Translations under genes and position numbers: made by a program | Part shown: positions 23,848-34,634 of the stretch, piece after piece | Layout: each line of letters opens with the position of its first letter | Position numbering within the stretch: the first letter of the stretch is position 1 | Notes under the pieces: model-generated | The model's database searches: none | What the model was told of the DNA's origin: nothing | What the model saw: the letters and a program-made list of their open reading frames with translations, nothing else | DNA from: Vitellaria paradoxa | Taxonomy: Eukaryota; Streptophyta; Magnoliopsida; Ericales; Sapotaceae | Assembly (NCBI GenBank): GCA_019916065.1 | Contig: CM034233.1 | Location: 25,245,936 to 25,309,935 of the forward strand | Direction of reading: 5' to 3' | DNA length: 64,000 bases

Positions 23848-25500
23848 ATCACCAATTCACATTCCCTTAGTGGATTCCTCAATTCCACGATGTCGCCACA
23901 ACACATGAACCAAAGGAATGGTCTTGCCACATAAAACCTGTTCATACCTGTCCTTAATCTGAACTGGCAAATTCTCGAAAGTCACATCATCCTCAATATC
24001 CAATTCGTTCTAATTAATCACATGAGAAGGATCTGGTATATACTTTCGAAGCATAGATACGTGGAATAAATTATGAATCCAAGCTAATTATGAAGGAAAT
24101 GCTAATCTGCACACCACCTCACCAATTCTTCCAATAATCTCAAAAGTTCTATATATCTCGGTGAAACCTTTCCACGTTTCCTAAATTGATTTATACTCTA
24201 CCTCGATGAAACTTTCAAAAACACGAAATCACCGACCTGAAATTGCAGAGGCTATTTTTATTTATCAACATAACTCTTCTATCTACTTTAAGCCGTTAAA
24301 AGTCTCTGTCGGATCACTTGAATATTCTCTGATGCCTGTCTTACCAAATCAAGACCAATCATCATAGGTTCTCTAGTTTCTGCCCAACATAACGGAGATC
24401 TGCCATGTCGTTCATACAAAGCTTCATGCGGAGCCATACCAATACTCGCCTAATAACTATCATTATACACAAATTCGATTAATGGCAAATGGCACTCCTA
24501 ATTTCCTTCTAAAGTCAACACACAAGATTTGAGAATATCTTCCAAAATCTGAATAGTCCGCTCTAACTATCTGCCCTTCTATGGATGAAAAGCTGTACTA
24601 AAACACAATTGAGTTCCTAAGGCCTTCTGCAAACTTTGCCAAAACTATGCTGTAAACACTGGATCTCGGTCTAACACAATCAATAGAGGTGTACCATGTA
24701 ACTAAATAATCTTATGAATGTAGGCTGACACCACTCCTCCATAGAATCTTTATTCCAAATAGGTAGAAAATGAGTCGATTTAGTCAATCGGTCCACAATC
24801 ACCCAAATAAAATACCTCTTACGAGTCATTGGAAAACCCATCACAAAATCCATAGTTATATAGTCACTTCCACTGTGCCACTTGAAATGATTATAACAAA
24901 CCAGTTAGTTTTTGGTGTTTTGCCTTCAACTGTTGATAAGTTAAGTAACAAGACACAAGTTCCGCCACATCATTTCATATCACTCTACCAGTACTGACGT
25001 CCCAAGTTTTTATACGTTTTAGTTTCTCCAGGATGTATTGCAAACCTCGAGTAATGAAATTCCTGGACTACCTCTTCCTATATTCCATCCACATTAGACA
25101 CAAAAATCTAATCTCTAAATTTCAAATACCCTTTTGTAGATAAACTCAAACCTTCTGTTGCCTATCTAAAAGGTAAATAATACCTCATGGTTTGACAATA
25201 TTGATCATTTTGTTGAGCCTCAATAACTCGTGTTAACAACATAGCTACCACTTGCAAACAATTCAAACTAGAGTAGGTGGTGCCATCCTCATCATCATCA
25301 TCCCATCAAACTTCAAAATCACCAACATTTTCCTGAAGACGCCACTAAGAATGAACCATCATGGATGCCAAACTCTGTGACTTTCTACTCAAAGCATCAG
25401 CCACCACATTAGCCTTCCCTAGATGATACTGAAGATCAAAATCATAATCCTCCAAGTATTCCATCTATTTTCTCTGTCTCATATTCAAATCACGCTAAAT
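23848..25500 (-). pseudogene. Integrase part of element B pol, disabled
   Basis: Read on the minus strand and ignoring stops, this encodes the usual gypsy order. A zinc-binding N-terminal segment (RFAIHPGETKTYKNLGRQYW, about 24988-25050) comes first, then the core start IVDRLTKSTHFLPI (about 24763-24805). A TAFHP segment near 24580-24600 is followed by the ERTIQILEDIL-like stretch. The C-terminal part reads HVSMLRKYIPDPSHVI, then DIEDDVTFENLPVQIKDRYE (about 23930-24060). Integrase would insert the cDNA into DNA. Many TAG and TGA codons interrupt it, several where Trp or Gln is usual, and there is an indel near the TAFHP segment. It cannot make an active enzyme. Confidence 0.88.
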
Positions 25501-25944
25501 AAACAAATGCTTTAAACTCTTGTGATCTGAATAAACATTAAATCTTTCATCACACAAATAATACCACTAAGTTTTTAAAGTAAAAACCACTGTGGCCAAC
25601 TCTAAATCGTGCTTAGGATAATTCTTCTCATGCGGCTTCAATTGCCTAGACCCATAAACCAATACTTGATCATTCTGCATCAAGAGACATCCCAAACCTT
25701 CATATGAAGCATCACAATACACTGAATATCCTATTCCACGTTCAAGTAAAATCAATACTGGAGCCTCAGTTAATCTCTGCTTCAATTCATTATAACCATT
25801 CTCACAAGCATCATCCCATTCAAATCTAACTCCTTTATGAGTCAATTGAGCTAACAGACCCACCAACCAAGGGAAATCTTGGATGAAACAGTAGTAATAA
25901 CCAGCCAAACACAAGAAACTATGGACTTCAAAAATATATCTCAT
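25500..25944 (-). pseudogene. RNase H part of element B pol, disabled
   Basis: The segment opens with [12 protein letters not shown], the connection typical of gypsy elements (usual form EVRSFLGLAGYYRRF). It runs into the RNase H motif [15 protein letters not shown] with its catalytic Asp. [21 protein letters not shown], shortened here to its core [10 protein letters not shown], carries the catalytic Glu. A stop follows TLKT, where the family usually reads ALK.WRHYL. The frame then continues with SDHKSLKHLF-like sequence. RNase H would remove the RNA template during reverse transcription. An in-frame TAG just before the segment (at about 25945) separates it from the RT. Confidence 0.9.
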
Positions 25945-26846
25945 CTATACCCAATCTAACATAGCTAAAACTTTAGAAGGATCCATTGCAATTCTTTGAC
26001 TCAAAACTTTATGACAAAACTTTACCTCGGATAACCAAAATTCACATTTACTAGCCTTAGCATACAACTTATGATCCCAAAGTGTGTGCAACACTGTCCT
26101 CAAATGTTGTTCATGTTCATACTCATCATGAAAATAAATCAAAATATCATCAATAAATACTATCACAAACCAATCCAGGAAGGTCGAAAAATCTTATTCA
26201 TCAAATCCATAAATACTGCTAGAGTATTCATTAACCTAAATGGCATAACCACAAACTCAAAATGACCATACCGGGTATGAAACGCCATCTTAGGAATATC
26301 TTCCTCTTGAATCCTCAACTGATGATAACTTGAACGAAGATCAACCTTAGAAAAACAAACTGATCTCCGTGATTGGTCAAATAAATCATCTATCCTCAGT
26401 AATGGATACTTATTCTTAATAGTTACTAAATTCAACAACTAATAATCAACACAAAGCCTCAAGGTCTTATCCTTTTTCTTCGCAAAAATTGTCGATGCTA
26501 CCCATGGTGATGTACTATGTCAAATAAAATCTAGAGCGTACAAATCGTTTAATTGAACCTTCAATTCTTTTAACTCTGCCAGTGTCATACGATACGGTGC
26601 CATAGAAATAGGAAAAATGCCTGGCACAAGATCTATACAAAATTTAAAGTCCCTTTGAGGAGGTAACTCCCACAATTCATCAGGAAATATATCTTCATAC
26701 TCATAAACAACTCTTAGGAATAAGTGTTTGGAGTCTTTCTCATTCAATCTCAAATTTGTCAATAAACCAGAAAACTTCCCCAAGCCCTTAGTGTCAAATA
26801 ATGGAGATGGTAAAATTGCTCTTGTCTCACCCTGAATCCTAACCAT
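25945..26846 (-). pseudogene. Reverse transcriptase part of element B pol, frameshifted
   Basis: In minus-strand order the entry segment has DIFPDELWELPP and APYRM (26520-26846). The palm follows with [28 protein letters not shown] and [11 protein letters not shown] (26163-26438). The active-site strand FIDDILIYF lies at about 26125-26165, so both catalytic Asp residues of the xDD box are still present. Three defects are visible. Stops lie between the entry segment and the palm (about 26440-26520). One base is lost near 26180, so the KIFRP segment and the FIDD segment lie in different frames. An in-frame TAG follows LDWV at about 25945. The enzyme copies retrotransposon RNA into cDNA in related elements. 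This copy cannot. Confidence 0.93.
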
Positions 26847-27016
26847 AATCCATTAGCTAGAATAGCCGTCACTAACTTATGGCAACAATTTATCGTTACC
26901 TGATAAGTAGACAGCCAATCCATGCCCAAAATCACATCAAACTCTTTCATCTTCAAAACTGTCAAATCAATCCATAATTGAACATCGTCCAACTGTAAAA
27001 CATAATCTTTATAGAT

Positions 27017-27238
27017 CTAATTCACTGAAGAACTACCACCTATTAGAAGATCTGCAAATATAGGTTTTTCTAACCTCTCGGATATCAAACCCAAAGTCTT
27101 TACATAAGCATGCGAAATAAATAAATGTGATGCGTCAGTATCAAATAAAATACGCACCCTAAGTGTTAAGTAGAAGAAATGTACCGCGTATCGTAGAAGC
27201 ATCTGGAGTCTTATCTCGTTGTATAAGTGCTTAGGCAC
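27017..27238 (-). pseudogene. Aspartic protease part of element B, catalytic motif altered
   Basis: The minus-strand product reads RILFDTDASHLFISHAYVKT. The family motif is DTGASHSFIS, so the invariant Gly after Asp-Thr has become Asp (a G-to-A change), which should abolish activity. Downstream (26759-26992) the segment continues with FDVILGMDWLSTY, the conserved second half of gypsy proteases, where an intact copy has ILGMDWL. It lies between the gag zinc knuckle and RT, as expected. The protease would cut the Gag-Pol polyprotein. Confidence 0.9.
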
Positions 27239-27463
27239 GCCCCTGAGTCCTCTGACTCCCTAAGCTACCATCACCTTTACTGTTCCCCAGTTGGCCACTA
27301 CCACCGCCACTACCACCACCACGCGGCTGCTGGAATTACTAGATCTGTTACATGGGCTATTATTACACAGGTGGTGCAGGCCTCACTGGGTATTGTTACA
27401 TTCAAAAATAACCAATTGGCTGAGCACCTAGCTCAACACTCCCCTATGACTCTCCCTAAATGG

Positions 27464-28538
27464 ACAATTAATCACCAGATGTCTAGGTTGATTACACCTG
27501 TAACACAATCTCTGTCCAAATTGATCATGAAATCTTCCCTTCTGAGGAGACTGAAACTGTTGCCATTGCTGACCACCCAACGAGCCTGAACCTGATCCCG
27601 AACTAGAACTACTTTTATTCTAATAGGGAAGTTGCCGATATTGCTGAAATCTCCTCTTAGAACCACTGACCTTCTCTTTATCTTTTCTTTGTCTAGAACC
27701 AGAACCATTCATGCATCATATTCTATCCCTGAGTCTATTCTTGGCCTCCACGAGCCATGGTTATCAAGTCAATAGCATCTTTATCCATTGCGAGAGCTGC
27801 TGCCAGCACACCAAACTAAGTCTAATGCCTCAACTCGATGATCTCCTTCCTAATGCAGGAACTCAATCCCCATTTAAACTTCCTAGCCTTTGCTACCTCA
27901 TCTGGCACAATTTATGGAGCAAATCTAGCCAATTCTGTTAATTTCCTCTCATACTTTTGTACTGATAAGTTGCTCTGCTCTAATACAAGAAATTCCTAAA
28001 CCTTTATCTTTCTCATCGCTATAGGGAAAAACCTCTCAAGAAATGCTTCCTTAAATGCTTCCTAAGTCAAAGTATGAATATCAATGGTGTCCCTATAGGA
28101 CCTCTATCAATGAACAACACCTCCTTGGAATTGACATACTGCCACCCTAATTCTAACTTCATCACCTTTTATATCCAAAGTCTCTATCATCTAAGAAATT
28201 TCCACTAACCATCTTTCTACCCCAACTGGATCCCATTGCCCATTAGACTTAGGGCGATCATGCTTCTTGAATTCACTAATAATTCTCATGATCGATGTGT
28301 CTCCTGGTGCAGGTGCTACCGCTGCTACTGAGGTAGGATCTACTATCGATACACCTAACCCCTACATCTAGGCTCACTAAGCCACCATACACTACATCAT
28401 CTGCTTGTATGTCAATTGTGGAAAGCCACTATATGCCAATGACACCTCATGAAAATCCTTATGCCCAATACGTATAGCATTAGGATTTTGACCACTAGAT
28501 TGATTCCTTTGATTTCCACCTCTTCCACGTTCAACCAT
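27464..28538 (-). pseudogene. Gag of element B with CCHC zinc knuckle, disabled
   Basis: The likely start is the Met at 28538 (MVERGRGGNQRN), about 120 bp inside the PBS. Further in, allowing for stops, gag landmarks are clear: GVERWLVEIS, the TWEAFKEAFLERFFP box and VQKYERKLTELARFAP. Near the end a perfect C-x2-C-x4-H-x4-C knuckle (CYRCNQPRHLVINC) is encoded at 27464-27505. Gag would form the virus-like particle and bind RNA. Stops fall where Trp and Gln are expected, for example in the TWEAF box, and the knuckle lies in a different frame from the longest open stretch there. It is therefore a pseudogene. Confidence 0.88.
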
Positions 28539-28657
28539 TCTATAAAATATAGCTATCATAAATTCCAAAACCAACAACATAATACAATAAGTGATAATTA
28601 CTCAACAGAAATGAATAGGCCTTACTACCCACGACCCAAAAGTAAACGTAACCTAGT

Positions 28658-28669
28658 GCTCTGATACCA
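28658..28669 (-). other. Primer binding site of element B (initiator Met-tRNA)
   Basis: On the minus strand TGGTATCAGAGC follows the 5' LTR by 3 bp and continues ACTAGG. It is the exact plant initiator Met-tRNA primer site. Confidence 0.93.
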
Positions 28670-28672
28670 ATC

Positions 28673-30688
28673 TATCACTGCCTCTAACTTAATTATCCAG
28701 GACAGATGCCATAAGAATATAGGAACTAATTAAATTAAATAAAACCTATGTCAAGGTCAAGTCATAATATAATAACCATCATCAGAGCAACTAAAAATGT
28801 CTCTCATTCTCGTATTAAATAAATAAAAATGACATTAATCACGATAAATCCAATGCCACAACCCGTGACTCAATCTAAGGCTTATACAGTTGAATAAGCA
28901 TCATTAATAACAATTCAATCTCATATAGAATGAATTTGGGACCCACACTTTGGGTTGCACAAATAAAGATACGGTCATCTAAATATAAATGTGCTCGTAC
29001 TAGGTCAATCAATCAATCTTAACTTAGTTCCGGGTGGCTATTCCCTAACCTTGCTGGATCACTTAAAATAAGGATAGGATGAGCAAACTTACCTAGTAGG
29101 TAGGGCCGTGCAAGTGTGCACTTGTGAACATACTCAAACATATAGCATAACTCACAACAATATCAACCAAACATAATATAACAATACATATGTAATGTAA
29201 TGCAATGGCCAATGCAATTCTCTAATCTCCATCTACCCCCAACCTTATCCTGGAATGAGTGATGCTTAACACTGTCCATAGAGTTACCAACCGTATCGTT
29301 TACACTCACGTCAAATGTATATCTCAATATATATGTATATACCTAATGGGAACCGTATTACACCCCTTTGGTGTAAGACTTAAGGGAACCGTGTTACACC
29401 CCATCGCCTTTTTGCTAGGGAATCGTGTTTACTCCCAGTCAGGCATCTACTTAACTTAAGTAGGGTCTAATTGTAGTTCGAAGAAAATCTTATGATCATA
29501 TCTCATAATTAGCGTCCAACTCCAAAAGACTACACTCTAGTCATATATATTAACTGGGGATCATCTGGTATTGTCAAAATCTTATTTTATCATTTTTCTC
29601 AAATCATGGATCCTGTCCATATATATAACCCGTGCCTTAGGATGTCACAATATAGATATGGGCACTCTCGGCCAATCAATACTCTCAACATAAACCAGAT
29701 AATGCCACCCCAGCCCTATGCATATGATATGCTCAGTCAATATAAAATACATTCTTATTAGGCTTGATGATAGTTTGGGGTTTATTCCATCATTAGAAAT
29801 CCAAAATAATTTGGTTTGGGCACAAAAACATAATTAAAAACCAATTTTTACACTTTTCTAAAAATCTACTATTCTGTGGTCCGGACACCCTTACCAGCCA
29901 ATTCGGACCACCATGGTCTGGACACCCTCATCGACTAGTCTGGACCATGGTGTCCAGTGCCCAGTTTTTCTTAATGAAACCCAGCCCAAATCAACGCCCA
30001 AATCAACACCCAAATCATCCATTCAAGCCTTAATCTCAACAATAACTCATATATAAACACTTAAATCACATGTTTGTTCATCATTTAATCCAAGAATAAT
30101 TCGAATATATACAAGATATTTACACTCTTATGCAGATATATAACCACACTTATATATATATGTACAAATCACATGATATTTAACCAAATCAAGCATATAT
30201 ATTTCAGAATCATTCTAATAACATCTAAAACATGAATTAAGGTCCCGCTACCTTGAATCCGAAGAGAAAAGAAGAAAAACGAAAAAATTGGTTGAGCTCC
30301 CAACCTTCAATAGCCAATTTCTTCCACCTCGGGCCAAATCACCAGAAATGAATGTCCTCACAATGTTCATGGTGTCGAATACTACCTCGATCTGCCGACC
30401 TACCATTTTGGATCGCACTTTCTCTCTCTACCTTCTCTCTCTTCTTTCTGTTTTCTCTCTCTTATCTCTTTTTTCTCCTTGGTCTCTGGCAGCCAAGCAA
30501 CCAAAGGAAAAGAAGAAGAAAAAAGAAAAGAAAAAGAGAGCTAGGCCTTTGCCCCAATTATCTAACTAATTACCAATTCGGACCACACCTGATTCAGGAA
30601 AAATAAAAAAAATCAACTAAATCTCAAAATAAATATTATTGGCCCAAAATAGCACATAAATAACCAAAAATAAATACTGAGCATTACA
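28673..30688 (-). repeat. 5' LTR of element B (2016 bp)
   Basis: Read on the minus strand it begins TGTAATGCTCAG and ends near CAGTGATA. The terminal CA is mutated to TA next to the PBS. It matches the split 3' LTR throughout. It has one GGGAACCGTGTTACACCC unit at about 29347-29462, several CATATATA runs, and a pyrimidine-rich tract at 30420-30480 facing a purine-rich one at 30505-30540. Confidence 0.93.
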
Positions 30689-30693
30689 ATTAA

Positions 30694-31450
30694 ATAGAAT
30701 TATATCATATTTAAATTATGTTTATTATTTGAATATATAGAAATGATGCATAAAGTATACAAAATCAAATTATTATAACTCATAATTGAAAACAATTTAA
30801 AAAAATAATGTGGTTTTCGCATAAAATAAGTTAATTCCTACTATTCATAAATAAGAAAAGATTATTTGTTGATGCAAATTAAGAAATTGAAGATGCATGA
30901 CTAAAAAAAAAAAATATTAAAAATGTACAAAATCAATTTAGATCTCCAAAGCACATGTTTATATATATATTTGTATGTTTAATTATTATTTCACCTACTT
31001 CTTCAACAGTAGTTAGCACTAAAAAACTCCAACGTAAGGGGAAGGCTTCTGCAGAAGATAAACATAGTTATGGAAAAACATTGTTGCAATTAATGTGTTG
31101 TCACAAATAAATAATTAAATAAAGTTTTTAACTAAACTAAAGTTTAATCTTGATAAAATTATAACATTAAGTGATAATTAGTAAAATTAAATATTTCAAT
31201 CAATAGTATTTCTAGAAACTTATATGACATTTGAATTAAGAGTATAACCAAATTATTAAAGTCACCATAAATATTATTATTTTTAATAGAATTAAATTTA
31301 GATAATTATAATATTTAAACATTAAATATTAAGTGATAACTATATGAAATTTAGTACTTTAGTTAAGAAATAATATATGTTAATAAATATAATAAATTCT
31401 TAAAGGAATATGAAAGGAAGAATAATCTTCTGAATTGAAAGTATCTCATG
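30694..31450. other. AT-rich spacer, no gene seen
   Basis: This is AT-rich non-coding DNA after the right ATTAA copy of element B. It ends in ATCTCATG, the target-site duplication of the next transposon. I recognise no coding motif. Confidence 0.6.
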
Positions 31451-31912
31451 CAGGGGTGAAAACGAGCCGAATTGAATCGAGTTTTAACTTGTTCGAGCTC
31501 AGCTTAAACTTTTTATGTTGGGTTCAAGCTCGATTCAAGCTTTTATACAAGCTTGGGCTTGCTTTGATAAAAAGAAATTTTGGTTTAAACTCGACTCGTA
31601 ACTAGCTTAATTAAACTAAAACGATTTTATTTTAGTTTAAAATTTAATAAATATAATATTACAAAAAAGGATAATAAAAATATTATTAAAAATATAAAAA
31701 TATTATTAAAAAATATGGATATATTATTTTATTGAGCTAACTTACAAACTTTCAAATTGAGTTTTTCTAAACTTAAGCTCGAATTCGAATCTAAATGAGA
31801 AACAAATCAAACTCGATTTGAGCTCGTTTTAGTCACGAACTGAGCTCGAGCTGAGCTTTTTTCAAGCCGAGCTCAAATAGTTCACAAATAATTCAATTCA
31901 TTTCCATCCATA
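31451..31912. mobile_element. Non-autonomous hAT-like DNA transposon (462 bp)
   Basis: The element begins CAGGGGTGAAAACGAGCCGA. Its other end, read in reverse, is TATGGATGGAAATGAATTGA, an imperfect terminal inverted repeat. The flanks are ATCTCATG (31443-31450) and ATTTCATG (31913-31920), an 8-bp duplication with one change, as hAT elements make. Subterminal GAGCTC/CGAGCT and AAGCTTG motifs are plentiful on both sides and the middle is AT-rich. There is no transposase, so it would have been moved in trans. Confidence 0.85.
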
Positions 31913-31920
31913 ATTTCATG

Positions 31921-33364
31921 GATCATGAAATTTAGTATTTTGGCTAAAGATTGATATAAGTCGACAAGTATAATAAATTCCTAAGATAATAGGAAAAGAA
32001 AGATAGATTTAATAGTGACATTAGGTAATTATAAATTAAGATAATGACTAAAGTATAATTTAAATAGAATTCAAATATTCGAAAGGCATATGATAGTAAC
32101 CAATGTACAAAAGTAGTAGTCAATGTAGATAAGTAATATTAATAATAATAATTAATAAAATAAAATATTTTATAAATTAAGATAATAATTAATGTAGAAT
32201 TTAAATAGAATTAATCAATGTAGATAACTAGTATTTAATAATAATCACAATCATAATTAATAAAATAAAATACTATAGTCCCTAATTGGTAGTTAAGCAA
32301 GATATAAGTTGATAAATATAATAATTAATATAGAATTTAAATGGAATTCAAATATTTTAATGTCACATATTAAAAATATATATATATATTTGAAAGACAT
32401 GTGATATTTATCAATGTATATAACTATTAATAATAATAATATTCATAATTAATAAAATAAAATAAAATATTTTATAAGTTAATTATAGAATTTAAATAGT
32501 TAAAACGACATGTAATAGTAATCAATGTAGATAAGTAATATTTAATAATAATCATAATTAATTAAATGAAGCATTTTAAAAGATACGTGTCCCATGCTAG
32601 TGCAATTGCCTTCTTTAGGACCTTATAGATATTATGATATATTTACAAATATAGTAAATAAAATTTATAATTTTAAAAAATTGGAAGATCCTGTAATAAC
32701 ACCAAATGTCAGAAGTTGGTATGATTTACACAATGTCGAACTTGCAGCTTGATGGAGACGTCCAAGAAATAGTACAAAATAGGGAAAAGTAGACCCACAT
32801 ATTTTGGGCTCTCCAATTTCCACGAGAAATCAGTGCGGTGACAAACCTCTTGGGATTCTTACAAGTCAAGACTAGTTTGTCAAACCTTAAGACCTAAAAA
32901 AAGCAACTCTTTTATTAGTCTTTCAATTAGCTTAAGTACCCTCCATTTGATTATTAAGCCTTCCATCTTTCTTGTGTTTTAGAGAGAGATGGCGTATAGG
33001 TCCACAAATATTATTTTCAATTTCTAACAATTCCTTGACAAATCACTTTGCGCATAATTGCATAAGTATTGGTATGGTATATTATAGTTACTTTCTCTTA
33101 ATTCGAGATAATTACTCTTATCGCATTTATTAATATTTAAAAATTAGACTTAATTATTTCCATTATTTTGAAAAGTGATTGACACTAATCCTCTTCCATT
33201 AGTCTATTGTCAGAATTTGGACAAAAAATGATGACATTAGCTATGAAGTTGAAATGCTATACCTAATGTGCAAAGACTAAAGTAGTTTTCACCAAATTTA
33301 CCCTTTTCTTTTTTAAGTTCATAAAAATGCATATCAAAATTTTACTTTCTCTCATATTTTCTTA
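31921..33364. other. AT-rich DNA with dispersed short repeats, no gene seen
   Basis: The left half (about 32121-32590) has four irregularly spaced copies of a unit beginning CAATGTAGATAAGTAATATT and running into AATAATAATCATAATTAAT and AAAATATTTTATAA motifs (near 32121, 32213, 32412 and 32523). The right half is AT-rich with no recognised feature. Confidence 0.55.
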
Positions 33365-34147
33365 CCCATCAAAATCATATGCCTCATCCATCGAACCGAG
33401 AAAGATGGTGCCACCTAATCCTCAATTGCTATTGAAGCTAGCAACACCCACCTTGTTTGAAAAATCCAAATCATAAACAATATATAGCAATACATAATTT
33501 CAAACAATGCACAATTAGCATCACCATAAAAAAGATTTGACATGATCAAAGAGTGAAATTCCAAAATGAGTGGAATGTCCTTGAAAGATGCAGACTTTTC
33601 CTACAACAATTAGAAAAACATTTCCTAGTAGTGTTACCCACCGAAATCATATGCTTCATCCATTGAACTGAGGAAAGTAGTGCCACCCAATCCTCAACCA
33701 CTACTAGAGCTGACAACACCTACCTTATTTGAAAAATCCAAATCATAAACAATATACAGTGATACACAATTGCAAACAATGCACAATCAATATCACCATG
33801 AGAAAAGATTTGACAATATCAAGGAGTGAAATATCCTCGAAAAATACACTGCAACAACTGGCAAATGCATTTTCTAGTGGTGTCAACCACAAAACTCATA
33901 TGCTTCATCCATCGAATTGAGGAAGATAATGGCACCCCAGCCACTACCAAAGTTGACAATACCCACCTTAATTGAAAAATCTCAATCACAAACAATATAC
34001 AGTGATATACAATTGCAGACATTGCACAATCAACATCACCATAAAAAAAAAGATTTGACATGATCAAAGAGTGCAATTCCAAAATTGGAATGTCCTCGAA
34101 AAATGCAAATTTCTCCTACAACAACTAGCAATCACATTTCTTAGTAG
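33365..34147. repeat. Tandem repeat, three copies of about 250-270 bp
   Basis: Three head-to-tail copies start near 33365, 33637 and 33885. Each carries AATCATATGCTTCATCCATC, then ACACCCACCTT..TTGAAAAATC, ACAATATACAGTGATACA, AAGATTTGACATGATCAA and CTACAACAA..CATTTC in that order. Copies are visibly diverged, and the second-to-third spacing is shorter because of deletions. The last copy stops where a family B-like LTR begins. No protein is encoded consistently across copies. Confidence 0.85.
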
Positions 34148-34634
34148 TGTCGCGTCCCTAAACTTATAGCTTGGGATGAACTACATGGGAATATGAGAAC
34201 AAATTTTAACCAAATAAAAACTTAAACCAAGGTTAGAACATTATAAACATTCATTCCGAGTATCTAATTCACGTCCCTAATTCTCATATAAAATAATATT
34301 AGTCAACATAACAAATAACCAAAGGTTACTCATCGATAACTAATTCCAAAGGCTTCCATAACTGTAACAATAGTCATAATAATATTATAATTTTTTCATA
34401 TCATAATAACAAAGTCACAAATCCAAGTTTGGGACTGACACCTAGTTGCCCAAATAAAGGTACAATAACCTAAGTACAAATAAGTGAAGGATAGAACACC
34501 ATCTCTTGGTTAATCCAAACATCTTAACTAGGCCATAATTAGCTGCACCCAATACTTGTGGTCAGTCCAATTAAATATAATAACAACTTAGTGAGGTTAA
34601 GACCAGACTTAAGCTATATATTGACTTGTGCTTT
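34148..34634 (-). repeat. Family B-like LTR (B2), left piece
   Basis: It begins TGTCGCGTCCCTAAACTTAT and continues with GGGATGAACTACATGGGAATATGAGAAC and AAGTTTGGGACTGACACC-like stretches, parallel to the opening of the family B LTRs. The next piece resumes at 39748 after two family C-like LTRs. It is clearly more diverged than the other family B copies. Confidence 0.7.

Larger units (their letters stand above)
10979..30688 (-). mobile_element. Complete Ty3/gypsy retrotransposon B (about 9 kb), interrupted by element A
   Basis: Element B spans from TGTTACGCCC on the left to GCATTACA on the right and is flanked by perfect ATTAA copies (10974-10978 and 30689-30693). It reads on the minus strand. 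The order is 5' LTR (28673-30688), a PBS matching initiator Met-tRNA (28658-28669), gag with a CCHC knuckle, protease, reverse transcriptase, RNase H, integrase, a polypurine tract (23765-23780), then the 3' LTR. Protease-RT-RH-IN order defines Ty3/gypsy. LTRs of about 2 kb, a Met-tRNA PBS and the integrase C-terminal sequence suggest the chromovirus group, perhaps Tel/Tekay-like. That lineage call is an inference. Its 3' LTR is split by element A (11195-21917). All its reading frames are broken. Confidence 0.95.

Noticed and set aside
27227..27589. 120-codon open frame on the plus strand.
   Set aside because: It is antisense to the gag/protease part of element B, where the zinc knuckle and protease motif are clear.
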